Source: Rodentibacter heidelbergensis
GTDB taxonomy: Bacteria; Pseudomonadota; Gammaproteobacteria; Enterobacterales; Pasteurellaceae
Direction of reading: 5' to 3'
Length of the DNA stretch: 64,000 nt
Assembly: GCF_002000125.1 (NCBI RefSeq)
Contig: NZ_MLHH01000011.1
Span: 1-64,000 of the forward strand
The notes under the pieces are model-generated. The model was not told where the DNA came from. It searched no databases and saw only the letters and a program-made list of their open reading frames with translations. Every line of letters starts with the position of its first letter. Position 1 is the first letter of the stretch. Shown in pieces: positions 19,578 to 26,296 of this stretch. Position numbers and translations under genes: made by a program.

Positions 19578-20658
19578 TATGAAATTACTTTTAGTTGAAG
19601 ATCATAAACAAGATCAAGATCTTTGCCAGGATGCAGTACGTGATTTTAATGATGATAATGATGTCAAGGTTGATCTGAAAATTTGCGGAAGTCTTATAGA
19701 AGCTGAAGAAAAGTTGAAAAGCTCAGATTTTGATGGTGCGATCATTGATATGAAACTAACTGATACTGGAGGAGCTGAAGGAAATGAGGTTATTAAGAGA
19801 ATCAAAGAAAATTTTAATCGCATTCCTGTTGTGATTATGACTGGTACTCCAAATGTTGCTGAACGGAACGATTTTCCGTTAATTGGAGTATACGAAAAGG
19901 GAGGGGATGTTACATATTCTGATATCATAAAAAAATTCGGACACATCTACAGTACTGGACTAACCAAGATTATGGGCGGAAGAGGAATAATCGAAAGAAA
20001 GCTTACAACTATATTCACCCATATCTTGACTCAAAGTTTTCCTGATGGAAATGATAGTGAGAAGAAAAGTTGGATTAAATATGCAGAATCTGATCCCACT
20101 AGAACAGAAAAAGCATTATTAAGATATACTCTAAATCATCTCCTGTATCATTTAGATAATGACGTTAGTTCATGCTATCCTGAGGAAATGTATATATCTC
20201 CTCCAGTAAATGATCGAATTAATACTGGTTGTATCCTTAAGGATAAGATATCGGAGCAGTATTACATCGTAATGAATCCTGTTTGTGATCTGGCTGAACG
20301 GAGTAATGGCGGTTGTAATACAGATCGTGCTCTTTTAGTTGAAATACAGTCTATAGAAGAAATTTTACCTAAAGGAATTACTGAAAAGCAATTGAAAAAT
20401 GAATTGGAAAAGATTTATAGAAATAAGAAATCATTGTATTATCATTGGCTACCTGAAACTAGCCTTTCTTCCCCTTACATCGGTGGTGTAATTAATTTTA
20501 GGAGAGTTTCTACACATACTAAAGAACAGATTAATGATTCATTTGAGAAATTAGTGATACAAGTTGCGGCTCCATTTTTAAAGGATATAGTTTCAAGATT
20601 TTCATCATACTACGCAAGACAGGGGCAGCCTGATATTGATATAGAACTTTTAAAATAA
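19570..20658 (+). CDS. receiver-domain protein with an unassigned C-terminal domain
   Basis: A 362-residue protein overlapping the kinase-like gene by 8 bp. Residues about 1-125 form a response-regulator receiver with all key residues: acidic Glu10/Asp11, phosphoacceptor Asp60 in AIIDMKL, Thr91 in IMTGTP and Lys110 in YEKGG. A helical linker follows (about 130-195). The C-terminal part (about 200-362) is not a DNA-binding output I recognise. It has the pattern YIVMNPVCDLAER, then GGVINFRRV, then AAPFLKDIVSRFSSYYARQG. A similar order (a CDL strand, a late arginine-rich strand, and a final helix ending in a short tail) occurs in poorly characterised bacterial proteins, but I cannot name the domain. 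It probably receives phosphate from the dual ATPase protein and acts as the effector or regulator of the unit. Confidence 0.75.
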   Translation: MSDMKLLLVEDHKQDQDLCQDAVRDFNDDNDVKVDLKICGSLIEAEEKLKSSDFDGAIIDMKLTDTGGAEGNEVIKRIKENFNRIPVVIMTGTPNVAERNDFPLIGVYEKGGDVTYSDIIKKFGHIYSTGLTKIMGGRGIIERKLTTIFTHILTQSFPDGNDSEKKSWIKYAESDPTRTEKALLRYTLNHLLYHLDNDVSSCYPEEMYISPPVNDRINTGCILKDKISEQYYIVMNPVCDLAERSNGGCNTDRALLVEIQSIEEILPKGITEKQLKNELEKIYRNKKSLYYHWLPETSLSSPYIGGVINFRRVSTHTKEQINDSFEKLVIQVAAPFLKDIVSRFSSYYARQGQPDIDIELLK

Positions 20659-20697
20659 GAAGTTTCTTCCAAAATAATTTTCATTTAATCTACTAAC

Positions 20698-20916
20698 TTG
20701 AATGTGGAAATAGAGAGAGGTATTGCTTTTATTTTAATAGTTGGATCGACAAATTCTAACAATTTCTTATTTACCGTAGGAAATGAGAATTTAGAAAAAG
20801 TAATTCAATAATTAAAATTAATGCTGATACACAAAGACAAATTATTGCTAGAGAAAGACAAAATTACTCATAGCTTGGAAGGTGATCTTGAGTTACTCGG
20901 AAAATTAAAAAATTAA
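20698..20916 (+). pseudogene. decayed copy of the 3' half of the XRE regulator gene
   Basis: From about 20743 (GGATCGACAAATTCTAACAA) the sequence parallels bases 24484-24650 of the intact XRE gene at 24251-24655, with point changes and an in-frame stop (CAATAA at about 20807). Weaker similarity continues upstream to about 20698 with a small deletion. No helix-turn-helix part is present. The copy runs on through an expanded 8-bp tandem repeat into the same terminator. The two copies bracket the Slam/lipoprotein genes, indicating duplication or recombination at the cassette edge. Confidence 0.8.
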
Positions 20917-20982
20917 AAAATTAAAAAATTAAAAAATTAAAAAATTAAAAAATTAAAAAATTAAAAAATTAAAAAATTAAAA
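20901..20982. repeat. 10-copy tandem octanucleotide TTAAAAAA
   Basis: TT occurs at 20905 and every 8 bases to 20977, giving ten units of TTAAAAAA. It corresponds to the single AAAATTACAAAATTAAG end of the intact XRE gene and probably expanded by slippage. It is in noncoding DNA. Confidence 0.92.
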
Positions 20983-21006
20983 CGGGGATAAAACATCCCC
21001 GTTTTT
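20979..21006. terminator. bidirectional terminator, copy 1
   Basis: AAAACGGGGAT and ATCCCCGTTTTT form a stem around AAAAC. On the minus strand it ends the Slam gene, which stops at 21018. The same terminator recurs at 24663-24689. Confidence 0.85.
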
Positions 21007-21017
21007 GACCGCTCTTT

Positions 21018-22442
21018 TTAGAAGTTTTTCTCAATGGAAACAAAAATTTCCCCACTTTTGCGTGAATAAAATTCGGGAATATTGCTGTCAATTTTACGGT
21101 AACGATAATTCAATTTTGGAATAAATCCCTGCCATTGTAGTTTGTAATGCCAGAGAGAGGCATTGAAACTATATTCTTTATCCTGTCGTTTTTTAGTGGG
21201 GAAATAGAAATTTTCTGCCCGAAAATCACGTTTCACATAGCGTCCGCTTAAACGCATAGCAAAATCCTTGATTTGCCATATTGTGCCGATATTGATCCCT
21301 CTACGAAGTGAAGATTCCGCTTTATCTTTACTTTGATCAATGCTCCCTTCAATGCCGCCAAAGATGATCCAATTCGGCTTGGCTTGATAGCTGAATGAAA
21401 GGGTTGCTCCATTAATATAACCATTATGTCGGCGTGCCACGTTGGCTTCTGCATAGCGTTTTTGTGTATGGGAAAGTGAACCGGAAATAGACCAAAGCGT
21501 GGTCAATTCTTGGTGAAAAGTGGCAGTTACCCCAGTATTTTTACTATAACGTGGCGAACCTAACCAATTTTGCTCAAAAAAGGGCATTAATCCGAAAGAT
21601 TGCAATGCGGAACGATAGCGATAACCTAGCGCCGCATATAAGGATTTTTCACTATAATCCTGATTATCCCAATAATGCACACCGTTGAAATAGCTGTTGA
21701 AAGCCACAAAATGATTACCTGCGAGATTCACTTCACGATTTAGCCCAATGCTATAACAGAAACCGTGCGCTTTTTGTGGTAACGATTCCTCGTCTTTTTT
21801 GAAACGAAGTCCGCCAAGTATAATCTCTTGTTGAGAGGAGGCGTTATTCACATTATCTGTTTGTGTGTATTGCAATTCGGTGTCTACCTGCCAGTTTTGG
21901 CGTTTTTCCATTTCTTGTAAATAACGTTGGGCTAGGCTTTTCATTGGTGGGGATAAATCAGGCATTGTTCGCTCAATTTCCGTTTTGGCTTGGCGATATT
22001 GCTTATTTTCAAATAGCATCACCCCCAAATCGAAACGTGGATAAGCCAGTGTGGGATTTTCATTCACGATCTGTTGATAAAGGGAAATGGCATCACTATA
22101 TTGACGTTCAGCCCGCAACATTGCCCCTTTAGCGTAGCGGTAAAGGATGACATCATAATGGGCTTGTTCTTGATAGAGCGGTAATAATTGTTTTAATAAT
22201 CCCCATTGTTGATTTACCACACCATAGTTAATCAATTTCTCCAGTTTGGTTTGCATTGAATCTTTTTCATTTAATGCGATTTGGGGCGTGGAAAGTGCGG
22301 TTGATTTTTTCGGTGTTTTTAGCTCGGGTTCTTCGGATTTTGGCACATTTGTTTCTTCAAAGAAGATAGATTTGGGCAAATGGACGGTTTCAGCCTGAGC
22401 TAGAAAGGGAACAAGCGGTAGAAAATAAGCAAATTTTTTCAT
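21018..22442 (-). CDS. Slam-family surface lipoprotein assembly modulator (DUF560)
   Basis: A 474-residue outer-membrane protein that moves a partner lipoprotein to the cell surface. A signal peptide (MKKFAYFLPLVPFLAQA) opens the protein. Residues about 70-200 are helical with TPR-like repeats (YRYAKGAMLRAERQYSDAIS; YPRFDLGVMLFENKQYRQA). The remaining 270 residues alternate short amphipathic strands with aromatic ends and finish in ISV-EKNF, as expected for a beta-barrel. Layout and size fit Slam proteins of Neisseria and Pasteurellaceae. The start at 22442 gives the signal peptide; a longer frame begins inside the palindromic repeat at 22451-22531 and is not credible. The neighbouring lipoprotein gene just upstream in the same direction is its probable client. 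The ribosome site is poor. Confidence 0.87.
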   Translation of the reverse strand: MKKFAYFLPLVPFLAQAETVHLPKSIFFEETNVPKSEEPELKTPKKSTALSTPQIALNEKDSMQTKLEKLINYGVVNQQWGLLKQLLPLYQEQAHYDVILYRYAKGAMLRAERQYSDAISLYQQIVNENPTLAYPRFDLGVMLFENKQYRQAKTEIERTMPDLSPPMKSLAQRYLQEMEKRQNWQVDTELQYTQTDNVNNASSQQEIILGGLRFKKDEESLPQKAHGFCYSIGLNREVNLAGNHFVAFNSYFNGVHYWDNQDYSEKSLYAALGYRYRSALQSFGLMPFFEQNWLGSPRYSKNTGVTATFHQELTTLWSISGSLSHTQKRYAEANVARRHNGYINGATLSFSYQAKPNWIIFGGIEGSIDQSKDKAESSLRRGINIGTIWQIKDFAMRLSGRYVKRDFRAENFYFPTKKRQDKEYSFNASLWHYKLQWQGFIPKLNYRYRKIDSNIPEFYSRKSGEIFVSIEKNF

Positions 22443-22450
22443 AATAAATA

Positions 22451-22531
22451 GTAGGGACACACTGCGTGTGTCCGTTATAAAATCAAATTATTTCAATATG
22501 TTATAAGCGGACACACGCAGTGTGTCCCTAC
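22451..22531. repeat. palindromic element, copy 1 (81 bp)
   Basis: Two perfect 24-base inverted arms (22451-22474 and 22508-22531) flank a 33-base AT-rich spacer. Each arm contains its own hairpin, GGACACACTGCGTGTGTCC (8-bp stem, TGC loop). The same arms occur at 42658-42739 with a different spacer. It sits between the lipoprotein and Slam genes and abuts the Slam start. Confidence 0.95.
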
Positions 22532-22570
22532 AGATCAAAAAATTAAGTTTGTGTAAACTGCGACATCGCA

Positions 22571-22604
22571 AAAGAATACCGTTTAAATTGCTTTAAACGG
22601 TATT
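22571..22604 (-). terminator. terminator after the surface lipoprotein gene
   Basis: AATACCGTTTAAA and TTTAAACGGTATT form a perfect 13-bp stem with a 4-base loop, followed on the minus strand by CTTTT. It separates the lipoprotein gene from the Slam gene and may lower Slam expression. Confidence 0.8.
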
Positions 22605-22624
22605 TTGTTAAAGGTTAAAGATTA

Positions 22625-24118
22625 TTATCGAATATCTCCACGAACACCTCCAAAGCCAAGCTGTGTTCCCCGGATCAAATTACCCTGTTCATCTTTCTGA
22701 TTGTATTCCCTTGCCGTGCCACCATTGACACGCATTGTGTTATCTAATTGCTTATACATATAGGCGTTGCCCGCAATTTCTTCGGCATCTGGACCATAGA
22801 AGACTAAATCATATTCCCCTCTTGTACCATCCGCCATTGAGGCACTTGAGGCAACCCCATAATTCGGACCTGCCCCATGATTTGTTTTACCGATACGCCC
22901 TTCATCCAAATTGATGTCACCAATCCCACTGAAACCTGACAATTTACCTGAACCTGTTCGATTAGCAAAATCCACGTTATAGGTTAAATCACCGCTATGA
23001 ATGATGGCTGCGGGGTTGGATGTAAAGGCTTTACCTTTATAGGTGGCATTTCCTTCGCTTGGTAGTGCCGTTGTTTTTTCACCAGAAAATCCGCGTTCCT
23101 CAATACGAAAATTATTAGGGGCATTCAAAGAATCAGAGAAAAATCGCATATCCCGACCATAAACAACAGAATAATTTTGCTTGTAAATTGTGGCATAACC
23201 GCCTGAAACTGTCCCTTGCCCATCTTCAGCGTAAATCACAACGTAAGGAGCAGAATTTAGACCATTTGGCAAATCATCAATCTGGGTATTAGCATATCCG
23301 CCAATTGTTGAACCGTCACCTTGTTGATTTCCAACAACTTCTTTTATCAGCTCATTAAATTCATTAATTTTTTGTTCTTGCTTAGTGGCATTAGCTAAAG
23401 CAGTTGCTAAATTGGTTTGAGCTTGCTCAAGCGTTGCTTTGGCATCATTGAGTTCTTTTTGCACCGCTTGTTTGGCTTGGTCTTCACTGGTGGCTTTAGC
23501 GGTTTCGGCTTCTAAACGTTTGGTCGCTTCTGCCACGTCCTTTTTCGCCTGTTCAAGCGTTGCTTTAGCATCACTGAGTTCTTGTTGCACCGCTTGTTTT
23601 GCTTGGGCTTCGCTGTTGGCTTTAGCGGTTTCGGCTTCTAAACGTTTGGTGGCATCTGCCACTTTTTGTTCAGCTTGAGCAAGTTGCGTTTTAGCATTAT
23701 TGAGTTCTTGTTGTACCGCTTGTTTTGCTTGGGCTTCTCTGTTGGCTTTAGCGGTTTCGGCTTCTAAACGTTTGGTGGTATCTGCCACTTTTTGTTCAGC
23801 TTGAGCAAGTTGCGTTTTAGCGTTATTGAGTTCTTGTTGTACCGCTTGTTTTGCTTGGGCTTCTCTGTTGGCTTTAGCGGTTTCGGCTTCTAAACGTTTG
23901 GTGGCATCTGCCACTTTTTGTTCAGCTTGCTCAAGTTGAGATTTGATTTTATTCAATTCTATTTGTTGATTGGCTTGCTCTTGTGTGGTTTGATTATTAT
24001 GAATCTCGTTATTTGGTGTTGAAGAAGTGCTATTACTATTACCACCCCCACCACCGCTTCCACATCCGGTTAGGGCCAATAAAAGTGCGGCTGCGATTGA
24101 TACATTTTTTAGTTTCAT
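22625..24118 (-). CDS. coiled-coil-repeat surface lipoprotein, probable Slam substrate
   Basis: A 497-residue lipoprotein. The signal peptide ends in the lipobox LTGC with Cys19, followed by a Gly-rich and Ser/Asn-rich flexible tether. Residues 64-231 are four near-identical 42-residue repeats rich in A, K, E and Q (core ATKRLEAETAKA), each six heptads long, forming an extended coiled coil. From about residue 265 comes a globular beta-rich domain with GKAFTSNPAAIIHSGDLTYNVDF-like strands and the ending LGFGGVRGDIR; it resembles the C-terminal barrel of TbpB-type surface lipoproteins handled by Slam. I start at 24118 because AAGGA precedes it and the signal peptide is then intact. The ligand is unknown. 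The repeats invite copy-number variation between strains. Confidence 0.85.
   Translation of the reverse strand: MKLKNVSIAAALLLALTGCGSGGGGGNSNSTSSTPNNEIHNNQTTQEQANQQIELNKIKSQLEQAEQKVADATKRLEAETAKANREAQAKQAVQQELNNAKTQLAQAEQKVADTTKRLEAETAKANREAQAKQAVQQELNNAKTQLAQAEQKVADATKRLEAETAKANSEAQAKQAVQQELSDAKATLEQAKKDVAEATKRLEAETAKATSEDQAKQAVQKELNDAKATLEQAQTNLATALANATKQEQKINEFNELIKEVVGNQQGDGSTIGGYANTQIDDLPNGLNSAPYVVIYAEDGQGTVSGGYATIYKQNYSVVYGRDMRFFSDSLNAPNNFRIEERGFSGEKTTALPSEGNATYKGKAFTSNPAAIIHSGDLTYNVDFANRTGSGKLSGFSGIGDINLDEGRIGKTNHGAGPNYGVASSASMADGTRGEYDLVFYGPDAEEIAGNAYMYKQLDNTMRVNGGTAREYNQKDEQGNLIRGTQLGFGGVRGDIR
23426..23929 (-). repeat. four 126-bp tandem repeats in the lipoprotein gene
   Basis: Each unit encodes 42 residues (six heptads). 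Units align at exactly 126-base spacing, for example GGCTTTAGCGGTTTCGGCTT at 23492 and 23618 on the plus strand. Divergence is greatest in the unit nearest the C-terminal domain, suggesting recent duplication of the N-terminal ones. Confidence 0.95.
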
Positions 24119-24161
24119 TTTGGATTCCTTAAATATAATAATGTGATAAAAAACCAAAAGA

Positions 24162-24190
24162 ATTATAATTTCGCACTAATTTGTGTACAA
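24162..24190 (-). promoter_or_regulatory. strong promoter of the surface lipoprotein gene
   Basis: Read on the minus strand: TTGTAC, exactly 17 bases, TATAAT. It lies 44-72 bases before the lipoprotein start in the divergent gap shared with the XRE regulator. A TACC-N7-GGTA inverted repeat at 24213-24227 on the regulator side is a possible operator. Confidence 0.7.
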
Positions 24191-24250
24191 TTAACCACTA
24201 ATTACAGTAGGTTACCGTATTAAGGTAGCTTTTTATGATGAGAGTAAATT

Positions 24251-24655
24251 ATGAAAATTAATGAAAAAATTCGTCAATTGCGTGAACAACATCAATTATC
24301 TCAAGAAAATATGGCGGATAAATTGGGTATGTCAGTAACAGGCTATGCCAAAATTGAGCGGGGAGAAGTGCGTTCAACCTTGCAACGTTTAGAACAGATT
24401 TCAGAAGTGTTTGAAATGGATATTTGTGAGTTATTTGCTTTTGGAGAAAATGAGAAAATTTATTTTAATAATTCAGTTGTTGAATCGACAAATTCTAACA
24501 ATTTCTTATTTGCCGTAGGGAATGAGAATTTAGAAAAAGCCATTCAACAATTGCAATTAATGCTGACACACAAAGACGAATTATTACTACAAAAAGACAA
24601 AATTATTCACGGTTTGGAACGTGAGCTTGAGTTGCTCAGAAAATTACAAAATTAA
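24251..24655 (+). CDS. XRE-family transcriptional regulator
   Basis: A 134-residue protein. Residues 1-62 are a helix-turn-helix of the Cro/CI type (IRQLREQHQLSQENMADKLGMSVTGYAKIERGE). The rest, from about 80 to 134, is a Q/L/E/K-rich amphipathic helix likely to dimerise (LEKAIQQLQLMLTHKDELLLQKDKI). It is transcribed away from the surface lipoprotein gene across a 132-base gap, a layout that suggests it controls that promoter and its own. A decayed copy of its 3' half lies at 20698-20916. The ligand or signal is not evident. Confidence 0.9.
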   Translation: MKINEKIRQLREQHQLSQENMADKLGMSVTGYAKIERGEVRSTLQRLEQISEVFEMDICELFAFGENEKIYFNNSVVESTNSNNFLFAVGNENLEKAIQQLQLMLTHKDELLLQKDKIIHGLERELELLRKLQN

Positions 24656-24662
24656 GAAATGG

Positions 24663-24689
24663 AAACGGGGATAAAACATCCCCGTTTTT
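24663..24689. terminator. bidirectional terminator, copy 2
   Basis: AAACGGGGAT and ATCCCCGTTTTT around AAAAC. It ends the XRE gene on the plus strand and the metallophosphoesterase gene (stop at 24699) on the minus strand. It is a duplicate of the terminator at 20979-21006. Confidence 0.88.
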
Positions 24690-24698
24690 GACCGCTCT

Positions 24699-25790
24699 TT
24701 ATTTCCCTTTCACATCAATAATCACGATTTCCGATTGTGATCCCAAACGCATTGGGATGCCCCAAAATCCGTAGCCTGATGTCACCATAAAATAGGGGTT
24801 GCCGATTTTTTCTAAGCCGTAATCAATGCGGTAGGTGAGGGTGGTGATAAGATTTGCCGGAAAAATTTGCCCTTTGTGAGTATGGCCGGAAACCTGTAAA
24901 TCAAAAGGCAAGGTGGAATGGATTTCCACTTCGGAAGGGCGGTGATCGAGGACGATAATCGGTAAATCCGCTTGGGCTTGCTTTAATAAGGTTGCCGTGC
25001 TTGGACGGTTTTTTTCGAGATCGTCATTTCGCCCGATTAAAACGATCTCGTCATTAATGGTTGCCACTTGATCCTTTAATAGAATGATACCGGCTTGGCG
25101 GATTTCTTCGGTGATTTCTTCTTGATGTCCAAAGAAATCGTGGTTGCCTAGGGTGGCATAAACCCCTAATGGCGCACGAAGTTTGGCCAAATGAGGGCGC
25201 ATATTTTCCGCTAAATAGGCGGTAACATTATCATCCATAATATCGCCGGGCAGTAAGATGATATCGACTTTTTGTTCGTCCATGATTTGTGCCAGTTTAT
25301 CTAGGGCTTTTCCACCAAATAATGATCCGAGATGTAAATCACTTGCCACGCCAATTTTCAAGGGTTTCATTGGTTTATCTAATGTGATGTCATAATGCAC
25401 AAGGCGTGGAACATAGGCGTTATAAACGCTTAATCCGAGTAATCCTGCCAAGGCAAAAGGATAGGCAAGGCGTAAAGTGCGGTCAATTTTGGTAATGATT
25501 TTTGTTTTTCTGAAAAGAAAATGAATGCTCGCTATACCGAGGCTGATAAAAGCGGAAAAAAGTAATAAGGCGAGGATAAAGGCAATAGCTCGTGCCGCCA
25601 TAAAGAGTTGCAGAATTTGCCCAATCAAAATGGCATTGGGGATGCCAAAAGTAATGAAGGCGAGATATTTTTTGCCTTTGGGGGAAAGTTTCCCGGCAAA
25701 AAGCCAATGTAAGGTGCGGTTAAAAATGGCGATAAAGAGCTGTAAGCTGATAATGGCTACGGCAAAAATAATATAGTAACGGAATTCCAT
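24699..25790 (-). CDS. membrane-anchored metallophosphoesterase (YaeI-like)
   Basis: A 363-residue protein. The N-terminal 140 residues contain about four hydrophobic helices, and the C-terminal domain is a calcineurin-like phosphoesterase with the metal-binding series GVASDLHLGS, LPGDIMDD, TLGNHDFFGH and SGHTHKGQIFPAN. Proteins of this type hydrolyse phosphodiesters, and E. coli YaeI acts on phosphatidylglycerol phosphates in vitro, but the physiological substrate here is unknown. The domain orientation relative to the membrane cannot be settled from the sequence. It is convergent with the XRE gene and divergent from ybaB. An uptake core lies within it near 25476. Confidence 0.85.
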   Translation of the reverse strand: MEFRYYIIFAVAIISLQLFIAIFNRTLHWLFAGKLSPKGKKYLAFITFGIPNAILIGQILQLFMAARAIAFILALLLFSAFISLGIASIHFLFRKTKIITKIDRTLRLAYPFALAGLLGLSVYNAYVPRLVHYDITLDKPMKPLKIGVASDLHLGSLFGGKALDKLAQIMDEQKVDIILLPGDIMDDNVTAYLAENMRPHLAKLRAPLGVYATLGNHDFFGHQEEITEEIRQAGIILLKDQVATINDEIVLIGRNDDLEKNRPSTATLLKQAQADLPIIVLDHRPSEVEIHSTLPFDLQVSGHTHKGQIFPANLITTLTYRIDYGLEKIGNPYFMVTSGYGFWGIPMRLGSQSEIVIIDVKGK

Positions 25791-25906
25791 AAAGTTCGCT
25801 GCTTTCCTCAGTCGTTTTAAAAGGGCGAATGATAAATTTCTCTGTTTCCAAAGGCAAATTTTTTCGCTAGAATGCGCCTAATTTTTTGACTTAAAAGGAT
25901 AATATT

Positions 25907-26236
25907 ATGTTTGGAAAAGGCGGTTTAGGCGGCTTGATGAAACAAGCACAACAAATGCAAGAAAAAATGCAGAAAATGCAGGAAGAAATCGCACAACTTG
26001 AAGTGACCGGTGAATCTGGGGCGGGATTGGTGAAAATCACCATTAATGGCGCACACAATTGTCGCCGTATTGATATCGATCCTTCTTTAATGGAAGACGA
26101 TAAAGAAATGTTAGAAGATTTAATCGCCGCAGCATTCAACGATGCGGTACGCCGTGCGGAAGAATTGCAAAAAGAAAAAATGGCTTCGGTCACAGCCGGT
26201 ATGCCATTACCGCCGGGAATGAAATTTCCTTTTTAA
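25907..26236 (+). CDS. ybaB: YbaB/EbfC nucleoid-associated protein
   Basis: A 109-residue DNA-binding protein of the YbaB/EbfC family. It opens [30 protein letters not shown], a long amphipathic helix, followed by the short beta sheet with [16 protein letters not shown] and an acidic/alpha segment with a proline-rich tail. It forms tweezer-like dimers on DNA. The ribosome site AAAGGATAAT is good. It precedes recR by 60 bp, the conserved pairing; dnaX, which precedes ybaB in E. coli, is instead at 56.6 kb next to apt. Confidence 0.95.
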   Translation: MFGKGGLGGLMKQAQQMQEKMQKMQEEIAQLEVTGESGAGLVKITINGAHNCRRIDIDPSLMEDDKEMLEDLIAAAFNDAVRRAEELQKEKMASVTAGMPLPPGMKFPF

Positions 26237-26296
26237 TGATTGGGTGCGTGAAGCGGATTTCACGCACGCTTTCCACTTTCCCTTTCATTTATCATT

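Noticed and set aside
20901-20982. CRISPR array
   Set aside because: The 8-bp units are contiguous without spacers, so this is a simple tandem repeat. I saw no CRISPR array in the window.
22443-22460. Six-codon N-terminal extension of the Slam gene
   Set aside because: It starts inside the palindromic element and would precede the signal peptide; the ATG at 22442 gives a proper signal sequence.
23439-23678. 79-codon plus-strand ORF opposite the lipoprotein repeats
   Set aside because: It is the antisense reading of the coiled-coil repeats, low-complexity and repeated with the 126-bp period.
23426-23929. CRISPR-like regular spacing of 126 bp
   Set aside because: The repeats are in frame, contiguous and encode heptads; there are no unique spacers.
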